DNA of 52,310 nt, taken from NCBI GenBank assembly GCA_937911325.1, contig CALDSD010000088.1:1-52310 (forward strand), given 5' to 3'. The notes under the pieces are model-generated. The model searched no databases, was not told the origin of the DNA, and saw only the letters and a list, made by a program, of their open reading frames with translations. The translations under genes and the position numbers were made by a program. Origin of the DNA: an uncultured Neomegalonema sp. GTDB lineage: Bacteria > Pseudomonadota > Alphaproteobacteria > Rhodobacterales > Rhodobacteraceae. Of this stretch, positions 1-8,416 are shown in pieces (the stretch's first letter is position 1; each line of letters begins with the position of its first letter).

Positions 1-212
1 GTCGAGGATATGCGCTTTGACCCGTGTCAAGCGCGCGCGGTATTTCGCCGATGAAATCCGGAAGATCTTGTGTGTGTTTCCGCTCAATCGGCTTGTCAGG
101 GATGGGTTCTGTGGCTAGATAAATGCCTGACAAATTTGGTCGGTTTACCGATGCCTGCGCGAGCGGAAAAGCTGCGTCGCGCTTTATCACCGACGACTGG
201 GCGGAGAAACCG

Positions 213-1394
213 GTGAGAGATAACGGTTCCGACACTGTCAGATTGAGCCTGGAAGAATTGCGCCACGCCTATGGCGCGACGCCGGCTATCCTTAACGTTT
301 CGCTGGAGGTTCACGCGGGCGAGGTTGTTTCGCTGCTCGGGCCGTCTGGCTGTGGAAAATCTACGACGCTGCGCATCGCGGCGGGCGTAGAGCATCAATC
401 GGAAGGCGTTGTCAGAATTGACGGGGCGGTCGTGTCAGACGACCGCCGGCACGCGCCGCCCGAGGCGCGCTCCGTGGGCTTGATGTTCCAGGATTTTGCG
501 CTTTTTCCGCATCTTAGCGTCGCAGACAACGTCGCTTTCGGTTTGAAAGGGCGAGATCGCCGAGCGCGTGCGGCGGCGGAGCTCAAGCGCGTCGGATTGG
601 GCGGGTACGACAATAAATTCCCGCATCAGCTGTCCGGTGGCGAACAGCAGCGGGTGGCATTGGCTCGTGCGCTCGCGCCGCAGCCAAAAGTCATGCTGAT
701 GGATGAGCCGTTCTCGAGCCTGGATCATCGCTTGCGTGACGAGATCAGGGATGAAGCCTTGTCTCTTTTGCAAGAGGCGGGAACGGCGGTCTTGCTTGTG
801 ACCCATGATCCAGACGAAGCCATGAGAATGAGCGACCGGATCGCGCTGATGCGCGACGGCCGCATCGTCCAGGTCGGCGCGCCCTATCACATCTACAACC
901 ACCCGGCAGACCGCCTTGCGGCCGAGTTTTTCTCGGATCTGAATATCATCCACGGCGTAGTTTCCGAGCAGCAGACGGATACGCCCTTTGGTCGCTTCTT
1001 GACGCCAGGCCTTGTCGATCACGTTGATGTTGAAGTGATTATTCGGCCTCAGCACTTGAAGATTGATCTGCTGAGCGATGGACCGCCGACTGAAACGCCC
1101 TCAAACGGGATCGCCGCCAGTGGCGTTGTCGAACGGTCTCGCTTTATGGGCTCGCAGTCGCTGGTCGAAGTCCGCATGGATTACGACAATCGTGTTCTCA
1201 ACGCGACAGTTCCCGGCGCGTTCCTGCCTCCGCGCGGGGAACGACTGTGGTTGTCGCTCCGTCGTGATCGCTGTTTCGTGTTTCCGTGTTCTGCGCAAAG
1301 CCTGCCCGAGTTACAATACGCCGCGCGAAACGCAGGAGATGATGACGCTGGCGAGGCGTCCGAGAGCTTGGCTGCCGCGACCCATGGCGCTTAG
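213..1394 (+). CDS. ABC transporter ATP-binding protein, FbpC/PotA-like
   Basis: This is the ATPase of an ABC importer, most like the ferric iron or polyamine class, which powers a membrane permease from the cytoplasmic side. From the GTG start used here, Walker A (GPSGCGKST) is at residues 43-51, the Q-loop glutamine near 93, the signature LSGGEQQ at 140-146, Walker B (VMLMDEP) at 160-166 and the H-loop histidine near 198. About 190 C-terminal residues follow, as expected for a TOBE-type regulatory domain. An ATG at 123 would add 30 residues but lacks a ribosome-binding site, whereas GGAG at 203-206 sits six bases before the GTG at 213. No permease or binding protein is visible, so partners may lie left of the window. 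Substrate is uncertain; the ATPase class is sure. Confidence 0.85.
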   Translation: MRDNGSDTVRLSLEELRHAYGATPAILNVSLEVHAGEVVSLLGPSGCGKSTTLRIAAGVEHQSEGVVRIDGAVVSDDRRHAPPEARSVGLMFQDFALFPHLSVADNVAFGLKGRDRRARAAAELKRVGLGGYDNKFPHQLSGGEQQRVALARALAPQPKVMLMDEPFSSLDHRLRDEIRDEALSLLQEAGTAVLLVTHDPDEAMRMSDRIALMRDGRIVQVGAPYHIYNHPADRLAAEFFSDLNIIHGVVSEQQTDTPFGRFLTPGLVDHVDVEVIIRPQHLKIDLLSDGPPTETPSNGIAASGVVERSRFMGSQSLVEVRMDYDNRVLNATVPGAFLPPRGERLWLSLRRDRCFVFPCSAQSLPELQYAARNAGDDDAGEASESLAAATHGA

Positions 1395-1413
1395 AGCTGC
1401 GTGGTTTAATTCA

Positions 1414-1444
1414 CGCTTACCCATTTGCGATCGTCGCGTAAGCG
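1414..1444. repeat. 7-bp inverted repeat between ABC ATPase gene and tatA
   Basis: CGCTTAC at 1414-1420 pairs perfectly with GTAAGCG at 1438-1444 across a 17-base loop. No T-run follows on the + strand, so it is not a canonical intrinsic terminator. It lies just upstream of the candidate tat promoter and could be a terminator-like hairpin or an operator. Confidence 0.35.
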
Positions 1445-1450
1445 CCATAT

Positions 1451-1479
1451 TTGCACCTGAAGCCCAAAGGTTGCATAAA
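1451..1479 (+). promoter_or_regulatory. candidate promoter for the tat genes
   Basis: TTGCAC at 1451-1456 and CATAAA at 1474-1479 are separated by 17 bases, ideal for a housekeeping sigma factor, and lie about 60 bases before the tatA start. Only part of each hexamer matches consensus, so this is a visual prediction. Confidence 0.35.
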
Positions 1480-1538
1480 TCGAACAAACGACCGCTGACG
1501 CAGTTGGAGCGTCGGCAGCCCTCAGGAGATACCCCGCT

Positions 1539-1763
1539 ATGATGCCGAGTTGGTTCCAGATACTGATCGTCGTGCTGCTTGCAGTGCTCTTGTTTGGCCG
1601 AGGCAAGATCTCGTCGCTGATGGGCGACGTCGCCAAAGGGATTAACGCCTTCAAGAAAGGCATGAAAGACGGCGCGGAAGAGGACGCGGCTTCCAAGAAG
1701 ATCGCGGAAGAAAAGACGATCGACGTCGCGAACGAGACCGATCGCGAGCGGTCCAACCCCTAA
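1539..1763 (+). CDS. tatA: Twin-arginine translocase subunit TatA
   Basis: TatA polymerises at the inner membrane to form the passage for folded twin-arginine substrates. The 74-residue product has the family layout: a short N-terminus, one transmembrane helix (about residues 4-20), the FGRGKIS hinge near 19-25, an amphipathic helix with FKKGMKD, and a charged acidic/basic tail. AGGAG at 1524-1528 supports the start; a second ATG follows directly (1542). It is first of tatA-tatB-tatC, the order common in alphaproteobacteria. Identity is secure from the hinge and from the following tatB and tatC. Confidence 0.96.
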   Translation: MMPSWFQILIVVLLAVLLFGRGKISSLMGDVAKGINAFKKGMKDGAEEDAASKKIAEEKTIDVANETDRERSNP

Positions 1764-1817
1764 GCGTGACACCGGTGCGTCGCTTGTCGGAGCGTCGGGC
1801 GCCTGCGGAGGGCGGAT

Positions 1818-2333
1818 ATGTTTGATATTGGCGGCTGGGAGATCCTGCTTCTCGCGGCGCTCGCGCTGATCGTGGTCGGCCCGAAAGACTTGCCCTCCCT
1901 GGTGCGCAATGTGGGTCGATGGGTGGCGAAAGCGCGCGGTCTGGCCCGTGAGTTCCAACAAGGCATGGAAGAGGCCGCGCGAGACGCCGAGCTCGATGAC
2001 ATCCGCAAGGTTGCGAACGTGAAGACCGGGGTCATGGACGAGGTGAAGAAGTTCGGCTCTGGCATCACCTCGTCGATCGAGAAAGACCTGGACACGTCGA
2101 CGACGGCAGCTTCTCAAGAACCGCAGCAGCCTCCGACGCCGGTAAGGCACCCTGATTTGGACGATACCGACCTCGAAGAGACGGATGTCACCATCCGACG
2201 GCCGTCTGATGGTCCGGAAGCTCCACAGGCTGCGCCCGCTGCAAATGTGAACGGACCAGCGACGCAGGACGACGATGCGTTTCTGGAGAAGTTCCAGCGA
2301 GAAGTCGGCTACGCGCGGCGCGATCCTTCCTGA
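1818..2333 (+). CDS. tatB: Sec-independent translocase subunit TatB
   Basis: TatB forms the substrate-receptor complex with TatC. The product (171 residues) starts MFDIGGWEILLL, has one membrane helix (about 5-22) ending in the VVGPKDLP hinge typical of TatB, then a long amphipathic helix (VRNVGRWVAKARGLAREFQQ) and a low-complexity acidic/proline tail from about residue 95. The E and GP positions in the helix separate it from TatA. It lies 54 bases after tatA and GGAGG at 1806-1810 precedes the start. About 160 bases without a convincing gene separate it from tatC. Confidence 0.96.
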   Translation: MFDIGGWEILLLAALALIVVGPKDLPSLVRNVGRWVAKARGLAREFQQGMEEAARDAELDDIRKVANVKTGVMDEVKKFGSGITSSIEKDLDTSTTAASQEPQQPPTPVRHPDLDDTDLEETDVTIRRPSDGPEAPQAAPAANVNGPATQDDDAFLEKFQREVGYARRDPS

Positions 2334-2493
2334 AAAATGGCGCAGCAGGCCGATCGTTCAGCACAGTTTTCTTGACCGGCGCCGCAGTCATGCGGTTGTT
2401 GATGTTCGGATCGTGGTCCGCGCGATCGTGATCCGGGTTTTCTCTGGAAGCGCGAGCGCTTTAGGAGTGATCGAACTTGGGGAGTGACAGATC

Positions 2494-3579
2494 TTGGCGC
2501 AGTCAATGACCGACGCGGCGGTCGATTCTAGCACGGCCCCTTTGATCGAGCATCTCACCGAATTGCGTGGGCGCCTGATGTGGGCGCTCGGCGCGCTGAT
2601 TGTCGCGATCATCTTCTGTTTTATCTTCGCGCGACCGATCTACGGCATCTTGACCGCGCCGCTGTGCACGGAACTCGCCGCGCGCGGCAAAGAGTGCGAC
2701 CTGATCTTCACGGCTTTGCATGAGAAGTTCTTCACAGATCTGAAGCTGTCTCTTTTCGCCGGGCTGTTTCTTTCATTCCCTTTCATTGCAAACCAGCTGT
2801 GGCGGTTCGTGGCGCCCGGGCTTTATCAGGATGAGAAACAGGCCTTTTGGCCGTTCCTCGTCGCGACGCCGGTCCTGTTCTCGATGGGCGCGTCGCTGGT
2901 GTACTTCCTGGTCATGCCGCTCGCGTTCGGCTTCTTTCTCGACTATGGCTCCACGGCTCCGGAGCGGAAACCGCCGAGCATCGTCGAGCGCGTGATCGCG
3001 CAAACGATCGACGACGAGCTGTCAAAGCCAGGCGTGCAGCCGGTTGATGCGGTCATGCGAGCGGTTTCAGCGGCTCAGGCGGCGGAGAGCTTCGCGGTCG
3101 AGGAGGCGGCGCGGGAAGAAGTCGCGAGGGCGATCGCCGAAGCGGAAGAGGCGGGGTTGCCCCCGGATCTTCCCGCCATCGCAGCTCAAGCGAGATTGAA
3201 GGCGCAGGCCGAAGAAACCCAGCTGGCCAGCCAATTGGCGGAAGCGCGGCCAGGCACGAGCATCGAGTTCTTGGGTAAGGTCAGCGAGTACCTGAGCCTT
3301 GTGATGACCTTCATCTTCGCCTTCGGCTTGGCGTTTCAGCTGCCCGTTCTTCTCACCTTGCTGGGAAGGGCCGGGATCGTGACTTCGGAAGGGCTTGGCA
3401 ATGGCCGGAAGTATGCGATCGTCGGCATCGCGGCCGCCGCTGCGATCCTTACGCCGCCAGACCCGTTCAGCCAGCTTGGTTTGGGCGTTCCGATCTATCT
3501 GCTCTATGAGCTCTCGATCATTTTGGTGCGGCTGACAGAGCGCAAGCGCGCCGAACGCGAGGCTGCGGAGGGGATTTAG
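2494..3579 (+). CDS. tatC: Twin-arginine translocase subunit TatC with large P2-loop insertion
   Basis: TatC is the multi-spanning receptor that recognises the twin-arginine signal. The N-terminal LIEHLTELRGRL motif (17-28), the FxANQLWRFVAPGLY segment (97-111) and the later membrane helices are all present. The protein is 361 residues against roughly 250-260 for the E. coli-type protein. The excess lies between helix 3 (ends near YFLVMPLAFGFF, residue 148) and helix 4 (starts near SEYLSLVMTFIF, 264): residues about 155-258 are Ala/Glu-rich and look helical. By TatC topology this is the second periplasmic loop. The TTG start is preferred because GGGGAG (2479-2484) is about 10 bases upstream; an ATG at 2506 is the alternative. 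Nine bases separate it from the next gene. Confidence 0.95.
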   Translation: MAQSMTDAAVDSSTAPLIEHLTELRGRLMWALGALIVAIIFCFIFARPIYGILTAPLCTELAARGKECDLIFTALHEKFFTDLKLSLFAGLFLSFPFIANQLWRFVAPGLYQDEKQAFWPFLVATPVLFSMGASLVYFLVMPLAFGFFLDYGSTAPERKPPSIVERVIAQTIDDELSKPGVQPVDAVMRAVSAAQAAESFAVEEAAREEVARAIAEAEEAGLPPDLPAIAAQARLKAQAEETQLASQLAEARPGTSIEFLGKVSEYLSLVMTFIFAFGLAFQLPVLLTLLGRAGIVTSEGLGNGRKYAIVGIAAAAAILTPPDPFSQLGLGVPIYLLYELSIILVRLTERKRAEREAAEGI

Positions 3580-3587
3580 TCCCTCGA

Positions 3588-4481
3588 ATGGGAAGCGCCA
3601 TGACGTCGTCAGACCCAATCTCGTTGAATACCGAGACATTGCAACGGATCGCAGACGCGTTGGAGCGGCTCGCGCCTGCGCCGTCCGTCCCGCCTGACTT
3701 CGACGCCGCGTCCGCCTTTGTCTGGCGGACGGAGCCGGATCGACTGGATCCGACGCCGGTGGTGGCGCGGATCGATCTCGACCTTCTGATTGGGGTGGAT
3801 CGTGCGCGAGACACGCTTCTGGCGAATACGCGCCGTTTCGCCGAGGGGCTTCCAGCGAATAACGCGCTGCTTTGGGGCGCGCGGGGCATGGGAAAGTCTT
3901 CGCTTGTGAAGGCGGTGCATGCCGAAGTGCGCGGCGGTGGGCCATCGTTGATCATCGTCGAGATCCATCGCGACGACTTGCCGACGCTGGACCGATTGCT
4001 GGCGACCTTGCGGGAGCATCCAGACAGGCGCTTCCTGCTGTTTTGCGACGATCTTTCCTTTGAGAAAGACGATGCGCATTACAAAGCGCTGAAAGCCGCG
4101 CTGGACGGCGGGATCGAGGGGCGTCCGCCCAATGTCCTGTTCTACGCCACGTCGAACCGTCGCCACCTGATGCCGCGCGACATGATCGAGAACGAGCGTC
4201 AGGCTGGCATCAATCCGTCTGAGGCGGTCGAGGAAAAAGTCTCGCTGTCGGATCGTTTTGGGCTTTGGCTTGGGTTCCACAGCTGCGGTCAGCCGGAATT
4301 CCTGGAAATGATCCGCCGCTATTGCGACGCCTACGGTCTTGAGATTTCGGATGACGACCTTCGCGCTCAGGCCATCGAATGGCGTCAGGCGCGCGGCGCT
4401 ATGTCAGGCCGCGTCGCATGGCAGTTCGTTCAGGACCTTGCCGGTCGGCTGGGGCGGAGCCTTGAGCGCCGCAAGGGGTGA
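3588..4481 (+). CDS. DUF815-family AAA-type ATPase
   Basis: This is a predicted cytoplasmic P-loop ATPase of the DUF815 family, whose role is not established. Visible features are Walker A GARGMGKSS (97-105), Walker B RFLLFCDD (148-155) and an ATSNRRHLMPRDM sensor segment near 187-199, followed by a helical C-terminal lid containing the LSDRFGLWLGF motif. The family length of about 300 residues is matched (297). It begins nine bases after the tatC stop and is probably co-transcribed. The ATG at 3600 (MTSSDP), preceded by GGAAG, is a possible alternative start. The family is clear, the substrate unknown. Confidence 0.85.
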   Translation: MGSAMTSSDPISLNTETLQRIADALERLAPAPSVPPDFDAASAFVWRTEPDRLDPTPVVARIDLDLLIGVDRARDTLLANTRRFAEGLPANNALLWGARGMGKSSLVKAVHAEVRGGGPSLIIVEIHRDDLPTLDRLLATLREHPDRRFLLFCDDLSFEKDDAHYKALKAALDGGIEGRPPNVLFYATSNRRHLMPRDMIENERQAGINPSEAVEEKVSLSDRFGLWLGFHSCGQPEFLEMIRRYCDAYGLEISDDDLRAQAIEWRQARGAMSGRVAWQFVQDLAGRLGRSLERRKG

Positions 4482-4512
4482 ACCTGCTTACAAAGGGTTG
4501 AACCTGTTTACA
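4479..4512. repeat. 14-nt direct repeat spanning two convergent stop codons
   Basis: TGAACCTGCTTACA (4479-4492) recurs as TGAACCTGTTTACA (4499-4512), one mismatch, period 20. The first copy carries the TGA stop of the DUF815 gene; the second covers the TAA stop of the opposing lipoprotein gene. It looks like a short local duplication. No terminator hairpin is evident between the two genes. Confidence 0.7.
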
Positions 4513-5410
4513 GATACGGCGTCGGATCGATCGGCGTTGCGCCCTGACGCAGCTCAAACCGAACGGTCGGCACGCGTCCGCGCGGCGGCTCCGCCACCTC
4601 AGCCAGGATGGCTCCGCGCCCCAGAACCGCGCCTTTTCTGACGGAGACGTTCCGAAGGTTCCCGTAAACGCTCATCAATCCGTCGGAATGCTTCATGAGA
4701 AGCATCTGACCGAGCGGAGAATCGTCGCTTGAGACAAACATGACCTCGCCGTCGTCCGCGGCCTTGACAGGGATCCCGGGCAAAGCCCGAAGCTCGATGC
4801 CCGTTCTCGGGGCTCCCGCGGCTGGTTCGCCGAACGCGGCGACGATATCACCTGGAACGGGGCGCAGCAGACGCCGCGCGACAGCGTCCGAGCGATACTG
4901 GTTCAACTGCGGCGAAGCAAGCTGTCGCGCCTGAACCGGCCCTGCCGGAAGAGGATCCCGAGCGCTGGGCGGGGGCGGCGCCTTGCCGGTTGGCACTGTC
5001 AGCACTTGGCCGGGCTGTATCGAGAACCGATCGTCAAGACTGTTCGTCAAACGGATGGCGCTCGGCGTCGTGTCGTAGGCGCGCGCGATCGAATAGACGG
5101 TCTCGCCAGGTTGAACCGTGTGATACCGCGCAGGTTCGTATTGGACGTAGTCATCAACCGCGCCGCCTGTCTCCGTTGCGGCGAGCGGCGGGGCCTGTCG
5201 CGCGGACTCTGGATCCTGCAGAGGCGGCAGCTCCGCTGTTTCAATGACGGCGAGAGGCGGCGGCGGGGTCGCGATCTGCGGAGCGGGCTGCTCGTCCGGG
5301 CCCCGCGTCGGGTCGGCCCCTTTGAAGATCACTTCGGCTTCTTCAATGGCTTGAGTGCACCCCGCTAACGCGACGCATCCAGCAAAGAGGAGTACTCGTA
5401 AGTCTACCAT
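4508..5410 (-). CDS. LysM and degenerate LytM/M23 lipoprotein, NlpD/EnvC-like
   Basis: A predicted lipoprotein that probably activates peptidoglycan amidases rather than cutting peptidoglycan. From ATG 5410 the signal sequence ends in the lipobox LAGC (Cys 18). A proline-rich stretch, a LysM domain (about 96-140, HTVQPGETVYSIA) and a LytM-like domain (about 187-298) follow. The zinc ligands of active M23 enzymes are missing: the usual HxGxD region reads TGIELRA, and the terminal HxH region reads VRFELR. This matches catalytically dead NlpD/EnvC-type activators. A candidate client, the AMIN/amidase_3 protein, is at 35535. It follows serS-surE-pcm on the same strand. ATG 5425 would add five residues but gives a poorer signal sequence. 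Confidence 0.88.
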   Translation of the reverse strand: MVDLRVLLFAGCVALAGCTQAIEEAEVIFKGADPTRGPDEQPAPQIATPPPPLAVIETAELPPLQDPESARQAPPLAATETGGAVDDYVQYEPARYHTVQPGETVYSIARAYDTTPSAIRLTNSLDDRFSIQPGQVLTVPTGKAPPPPSARDPLPAGPVQARQLASPQLNQYRSDAVARRLLRPVPGDIVAAFGEPAAGAPRTGIELRALPGIPVKAADDGEVMFVSSDDSPLGQMLLMKHSDGLMSVYGNLRNVSVRKGAVLGRGAILAEVAEPPRGRVPTVRFELRQGATPIDPTPYL

Positions 5411-5452
5411 ATCTTCCGCATCCATTGTCGACCGACGCTTAATATAGGTGTT

Positions 5453-6112
5453 TTACTCTTTCGCGACACCTTCGAGAAGCGGGACAAAGCGTACGAGGGC
5501 TAATTCCGTGTAACTGGGCCCTTCAGGCCTCTTTTCGACCTTGAGAAGGGTTTGCGTGGCGTCGGTGCGGCCCACGGGCAGCACCATGACGCCGTTGAGC
5601 CGCAGTTGTTCATAGAGCGCGCTGGGCAAATCTTCGGCGGCGGCGGTCACAATGATCGAATCAAAGGGCGCCTGTTCGATCCATCCACGCGCGCCGTCGC
5701 CGATCTTGATCGCCACATTGTTGTAGCCGAGCGCGCGCAGACGCTGCTGCGCTGTCCTCGCAAGCGGCGGATGGCGTTCGATGGAGTAGACGCGGCGCGC
5801 CAGCCGGCTGAGAATTGCGGCCTGGTAGCCAGAACCCGTCCCCACTTCGAGCACCTTGTCGCGAGGTCCGACGTCCAGCGCTTCGGTCATCTGGGCGACG
5901 ATCGCAGGCTGGCTGATGGTTTGTCCGCAAGGAATAGGAAGGGCAGTGTTGTCGAGCGCCTGATTCTCAAAAAGCGCTTCGACGAAACGCCGTCTGGGAA
6001 CGGTCTCCATCGCCTCGAGCACGCGCTGATTGCGGACGCCGGCGCCGCGCGCGGCGAGAACGAGCCTTAAGCCTTCTTCCTTGCTCTGTACCCGAGCGGT
6101 GTCTGCGTTCAT
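5453..6112 (-). CDS. pcm: Protein-L-isoaspartate O-methyltransferase
   Basis: Repairs damaged proteins by methylating L-isoaspartyl residues with S-adenosylmethionine. The 219-residue product shows the Pcm-specific GQTISQPAIVAQMTEAL segment (63-79) and the SAM-binding motif VLEVGTGSGYQAA (87-99). It also has the YSIERHPPLA acidic loop and the late VTAAAEDLP motif. Its ATG overlaps the surE stop as ATGA (6109-6112), indicating translational coupling. serS-surE-pcm followed by a LysM/LytM lipoprotein is a familiar alphaproteobacterial order. Confidence 0.96.
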   Translation of the reverse strand: MNADTARVQSKEEGLRLVLAARGAGVRNQRVLEAMETVPRRRFVEALFENQALDNTALPIPCGQTISQPAIVAQMTEALDVGPRDKVLEVGTGSGYQAAILSRLARRVYSIERHPPLARTAQQRLRALGYNNVAIKIGDGARGWIEQAPFDSIIVTAAAEDLPSALYEQLRLNGVMVLPVGRTDATQTLLKVEKRPEGPSYTELALVRFVPLLEGVAKE

Positions 6113-6897
6113 TCGTCCGCGCCGGCGTTCTCAAGCTTCTGTAAAACCACATAGTCGGTGTAGTCGGCGCGCATCGGCACCGCTGTCACATAGCCGTCAG
6201 CGCAAAGTTTGCTGTCGGCCCCGTCGCCCGCGCTTCTGTTGTCGATGCGATGATCGAGCCAGAAATAGGCGCGACCAGCTGGGGAGGCGCGCCGCGCCGC
6301 GCCGAACGCGCCGGAGGTGCGCCGCCCCTGATGCGCGAAGCGGAAGCCTTTCGCGTCTGCGGCGGGAACCGGCGGGAAGTTCACGTTGTAAAAGAGATCG
6401 GGCGTCCATTCGGTTGCGAGCAACCGACGCACCGCGTCCACGCCGAGGTTTCGCGCTGCGGAGAACAGGTCGGGATCCGGCGCGTCCGACGCCGCTGGTC
6501 GGCGGAAGTACTGGCTCAGAGCGATGGCTGGCAAGCGCTGCAGCGCCGCTTCGATCGCGCCGCCGACCGTTCCCGAGTAAACAGCGTCCTCGGCGATATT
6601 GTGCCCTCGGTTGACGCCAGAGAGCACGAGATCGGGCAGGTTGTCCTTCATGAGATCATGAACGGCGACGATCACGCAGTCGGCGGGCGTGCCGGCGATG
6701 GCGAAGCGGCGATCCGAGAGTTGTTCGACCTTGATCGGCGATGTGAAGCTGATGGCGTGCGAGACGCCGGACTGCTCGAAGGCCGGCGCCGCGATCCAGA
6801 CCTCTCCGTCCGGTCCTGCGATCTCCGTCGCGATCTCTTCGGCGACCTGGAGCCCAGGCGCTGTGATGCCGTCGTCATTGGTGACCAGAATGCGCAT
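6109..6897 (-). CDS. surE: 5'/3'-nucleotidase SurE
   Basis: SurE is a metal-dependent nucleoside monophosphatase linked to stationary-phase survival. The N-terminus MRILVTNDDG carries the metal-binding Asp pair (residues 8-9). The SGVSHAIS segment (43-50) and LSGVNRGHN (92-100), with its conserved Asn, complete the active site. Length 262 is normal. It starts 10 bases beyond the serS stop and overlaps pcm by four bases, so the three genes are probably one transcript. Confidence 0.96.
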   Translation of the reverse strand: MRILVTNDDGITAPGLQVAEEIATEIAGPDGEVWIAAPAFEQSGVSHAISFTSPIKVEQLSDRRFAIAGTPADCVIVAVHDLMKDNLPDLVLSGVNRGHNIAEDAVYSGTVGGAIEAALQRLPAIALSQYFRRPAASDAPDPDLFSAARNLGVDAVRRLLATEWTPDLFYNVNFPPVPAADAKGFRFAHQGRRTSGAFGAARRASPAGRAYFWLDHRIDNRSAGDGADSKLCADGYVTAVPMRADYTDYVVLQKLENAGADE

Positions 6898-6907
6898 TGT
6901 CGATCGC

Positions 6908-8212
6908 CTATTTTAGGGTTCCGTCGGCCTGCAGGGCTTCCGCATTGCCGAGGAAAGGTCTGAGGACGTTGGGGATCGTCACGGATCCGTCGGCTTGCTG
7001 ATAGTTCTCCAGCACCGCGATCAGCGCGCGCCCGACGGCGAGGCCCGACCCGTTCAGAGTGTGCACGAAGTCTGGCTTGCCAGGTTTTCCGTCCTGCCCG
7101 GCAGGACGATAGCGGGCGTTCATCCGACGCGCCTGGAAGTCGCCGCAGACGGAGCACGAGCTGATCTCGCGGTACTTGTCCTGTCCTGGGAGCCAAACCT
7201 CGATGTCGTAGGTCTTGCGCGCGCCAAAGCCCATGTCGCCCGTGCACAGCACCACGGTGCGGTAGGGGATCTTGAGCCTCTGCAGAATCCCTTCGGCGCA
7301 GCCAGTCATTCGCTCCAGTTCGTCGAGGCTGTCTTCAGGCCGCGTGATCGAGACCATCTCGACCTTTTCGAACTGATGCTGGCGCAGCATGCCGGCGGTG
7401 TCGCGCCCGGCTGACCCGGCTTCCGACCGGAAACACTGCGTCCACGCGCAATACCGTCGTGGCAAGGTCGCGTCCTCGACGATCTCGCCAGCGACGATGT
7501 TGGTGAGGGTCACCTCGGCGGTGGGGATCAGCCAGTGATCGCCGCCTACCTTGAAAAGGTCTTCCTGAAACTTTGGCAACTGCCCGGTGCCCAAAAGCGC
7601 GTCGTCGCGCACCAGCACTGGCGTCCAGGTTTCCGTGAGCCCGTTCTCGGCGATATGCGTCTCTAGCATGAACGTCGCCAGCGCCCGGTGCAGTCGCGCC
7701 AGCGCGCCTGACAACAGCATGAACCGCGATCCCGACAGCTTGGCGGCGGTCTCGAAGTCCAAAAGATCGGCGACAGCCGCCAGCTCGAAATGCTCTTTCG
7801 GCGTAAAGTCGAAGGCGCGCGGGTCGCCCCAGCGCCGAACCTCGACATTTTCGTCTTCGTCAGCTCCTTCCGGCACGTCGTCATGTGGCAGGTTCGGAAT
7901 ACCCATAAGTTCTGCGGAGAGCTTGTCGTCCCATTCCTTGGCTTCCGCCTCCAGACGTGCGATTTCGTCCTTCTTTTCCGCGACCAGCCCGCGCAGACGC
8001 TCGAACTCCGCCTCATCGCCGGAAGACTTGGCCTTGCCGACATCCTTGGAGGCCGCGTTGCGCTCGGCGAGCGCGGCCTCGGACGCCGAGATCAGAGCGC
8101 GCCGCTTCTCATCGATCTCAAGGATCGCGGCTGAGAGCGGCGCCAAGCCGCGGCGGGCGAGCGCTGCGTCGAAGGCTTCAGGTTCGGCTCGGATCTGTCG
8201 GATGTCGTGCAT
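6908..8212 (-). CDS. serS: Seryl-tRNA synthetase
   Basis: Charges tRNA-Ser. The 434-residue class II synthetase begins [18 protein letters not shown] and has the long antiparallel coiled-coil arm (about 30-100, rich in K/E/A). The motif 2 region includes [13 protein letters not shown], followed by RQHQFEKVE, and motif 3 is [17 protein letters not shown]. The start follows a GAGG element five bases upstream and is the promoter-proximal gene of the serS-surE-pcm-lipoprotein set. It is divergent from yajC across about 200 bases. Confidence 0.97.
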   Translation of the reverse strand: MHDIRQIRAEPEAFDAALARRGLAPLSAAILEIDEKRRALISASEAALAERNAASKDVGKAKSSGDEAEFERLRGLVAEKKDEIARLEAEAKEWDDKLSAELMGIPNLPHDDVPEGADEDENVEVRRWGDPRAFDFTPKEHFELAAVADLLDFETAAKLSGSRFMLLSGALARLHRALATFMLETHIAENGLTETWTPVLVRDDALLGTGQLPKFQEDLFKVGGDHWLIPTAEVTLTNIVAGEIVEDATLPRRYCAWTQCFRSEAGSAGRDTAGMLRQHQFEKVEMVSITRPEDSLDELERMTGCAEGILQRLKIPYRTVVLCTGDMGFGARKTYDIEVWLPGQDKYREISSCSVCGDFQARRMNARYRPAGQDGKPGKPDFVHTLNGSGLAVGRALIAVLENYQQADGSVTIPNVLRPFLGNAEALQADGTLK

Positions 8213-8303
8213 CTTCGCCTCAGGTGATTGATCTGGCTAACAGAGCTTCTTTCGGTCGTCGCCTCTTTACGCAAGCAACATAGAAGCGTCCACCGCCGCC
8301 GCA

Positions 8304-8338
8304 GCGCCTTGCGCATTTAAGCTTGCGCCTTGTATGAG
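8304..8338 (+). promoter_or_regulatory. candidate yajC-sec promoter with paired GCGCCTTG repeats
   Basis: The octamer GCGCCTTG occurs at 8304-8311 and 8325-8332, exactly 21 bases apart, about two helical turns. TTGCGC (8310-8315) and TATGAG (8333-8338) lie 17 bases apart and could be -35/-10 hexamers for yajC, although matches to consensus are partial. The repeats would then flank the spacer and could bind a regulator. Visual prediction only. Confidence 0.3.
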
Positions 8339-8416
8339 GTCGCCCGACAAACCCGTTGAACGCGCTATGTACTGCGCCAGGAGGACCCGCGACGCCGCGG
8401 GCGCAAGGAGCCGAGA

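Noticed and set aside
2-115. Open frame at the left edge ending at TAG 113-115
   Set aside because: Only about 37 codons with rare codons and several cysteines; could be chance, so not listed as a gene end.
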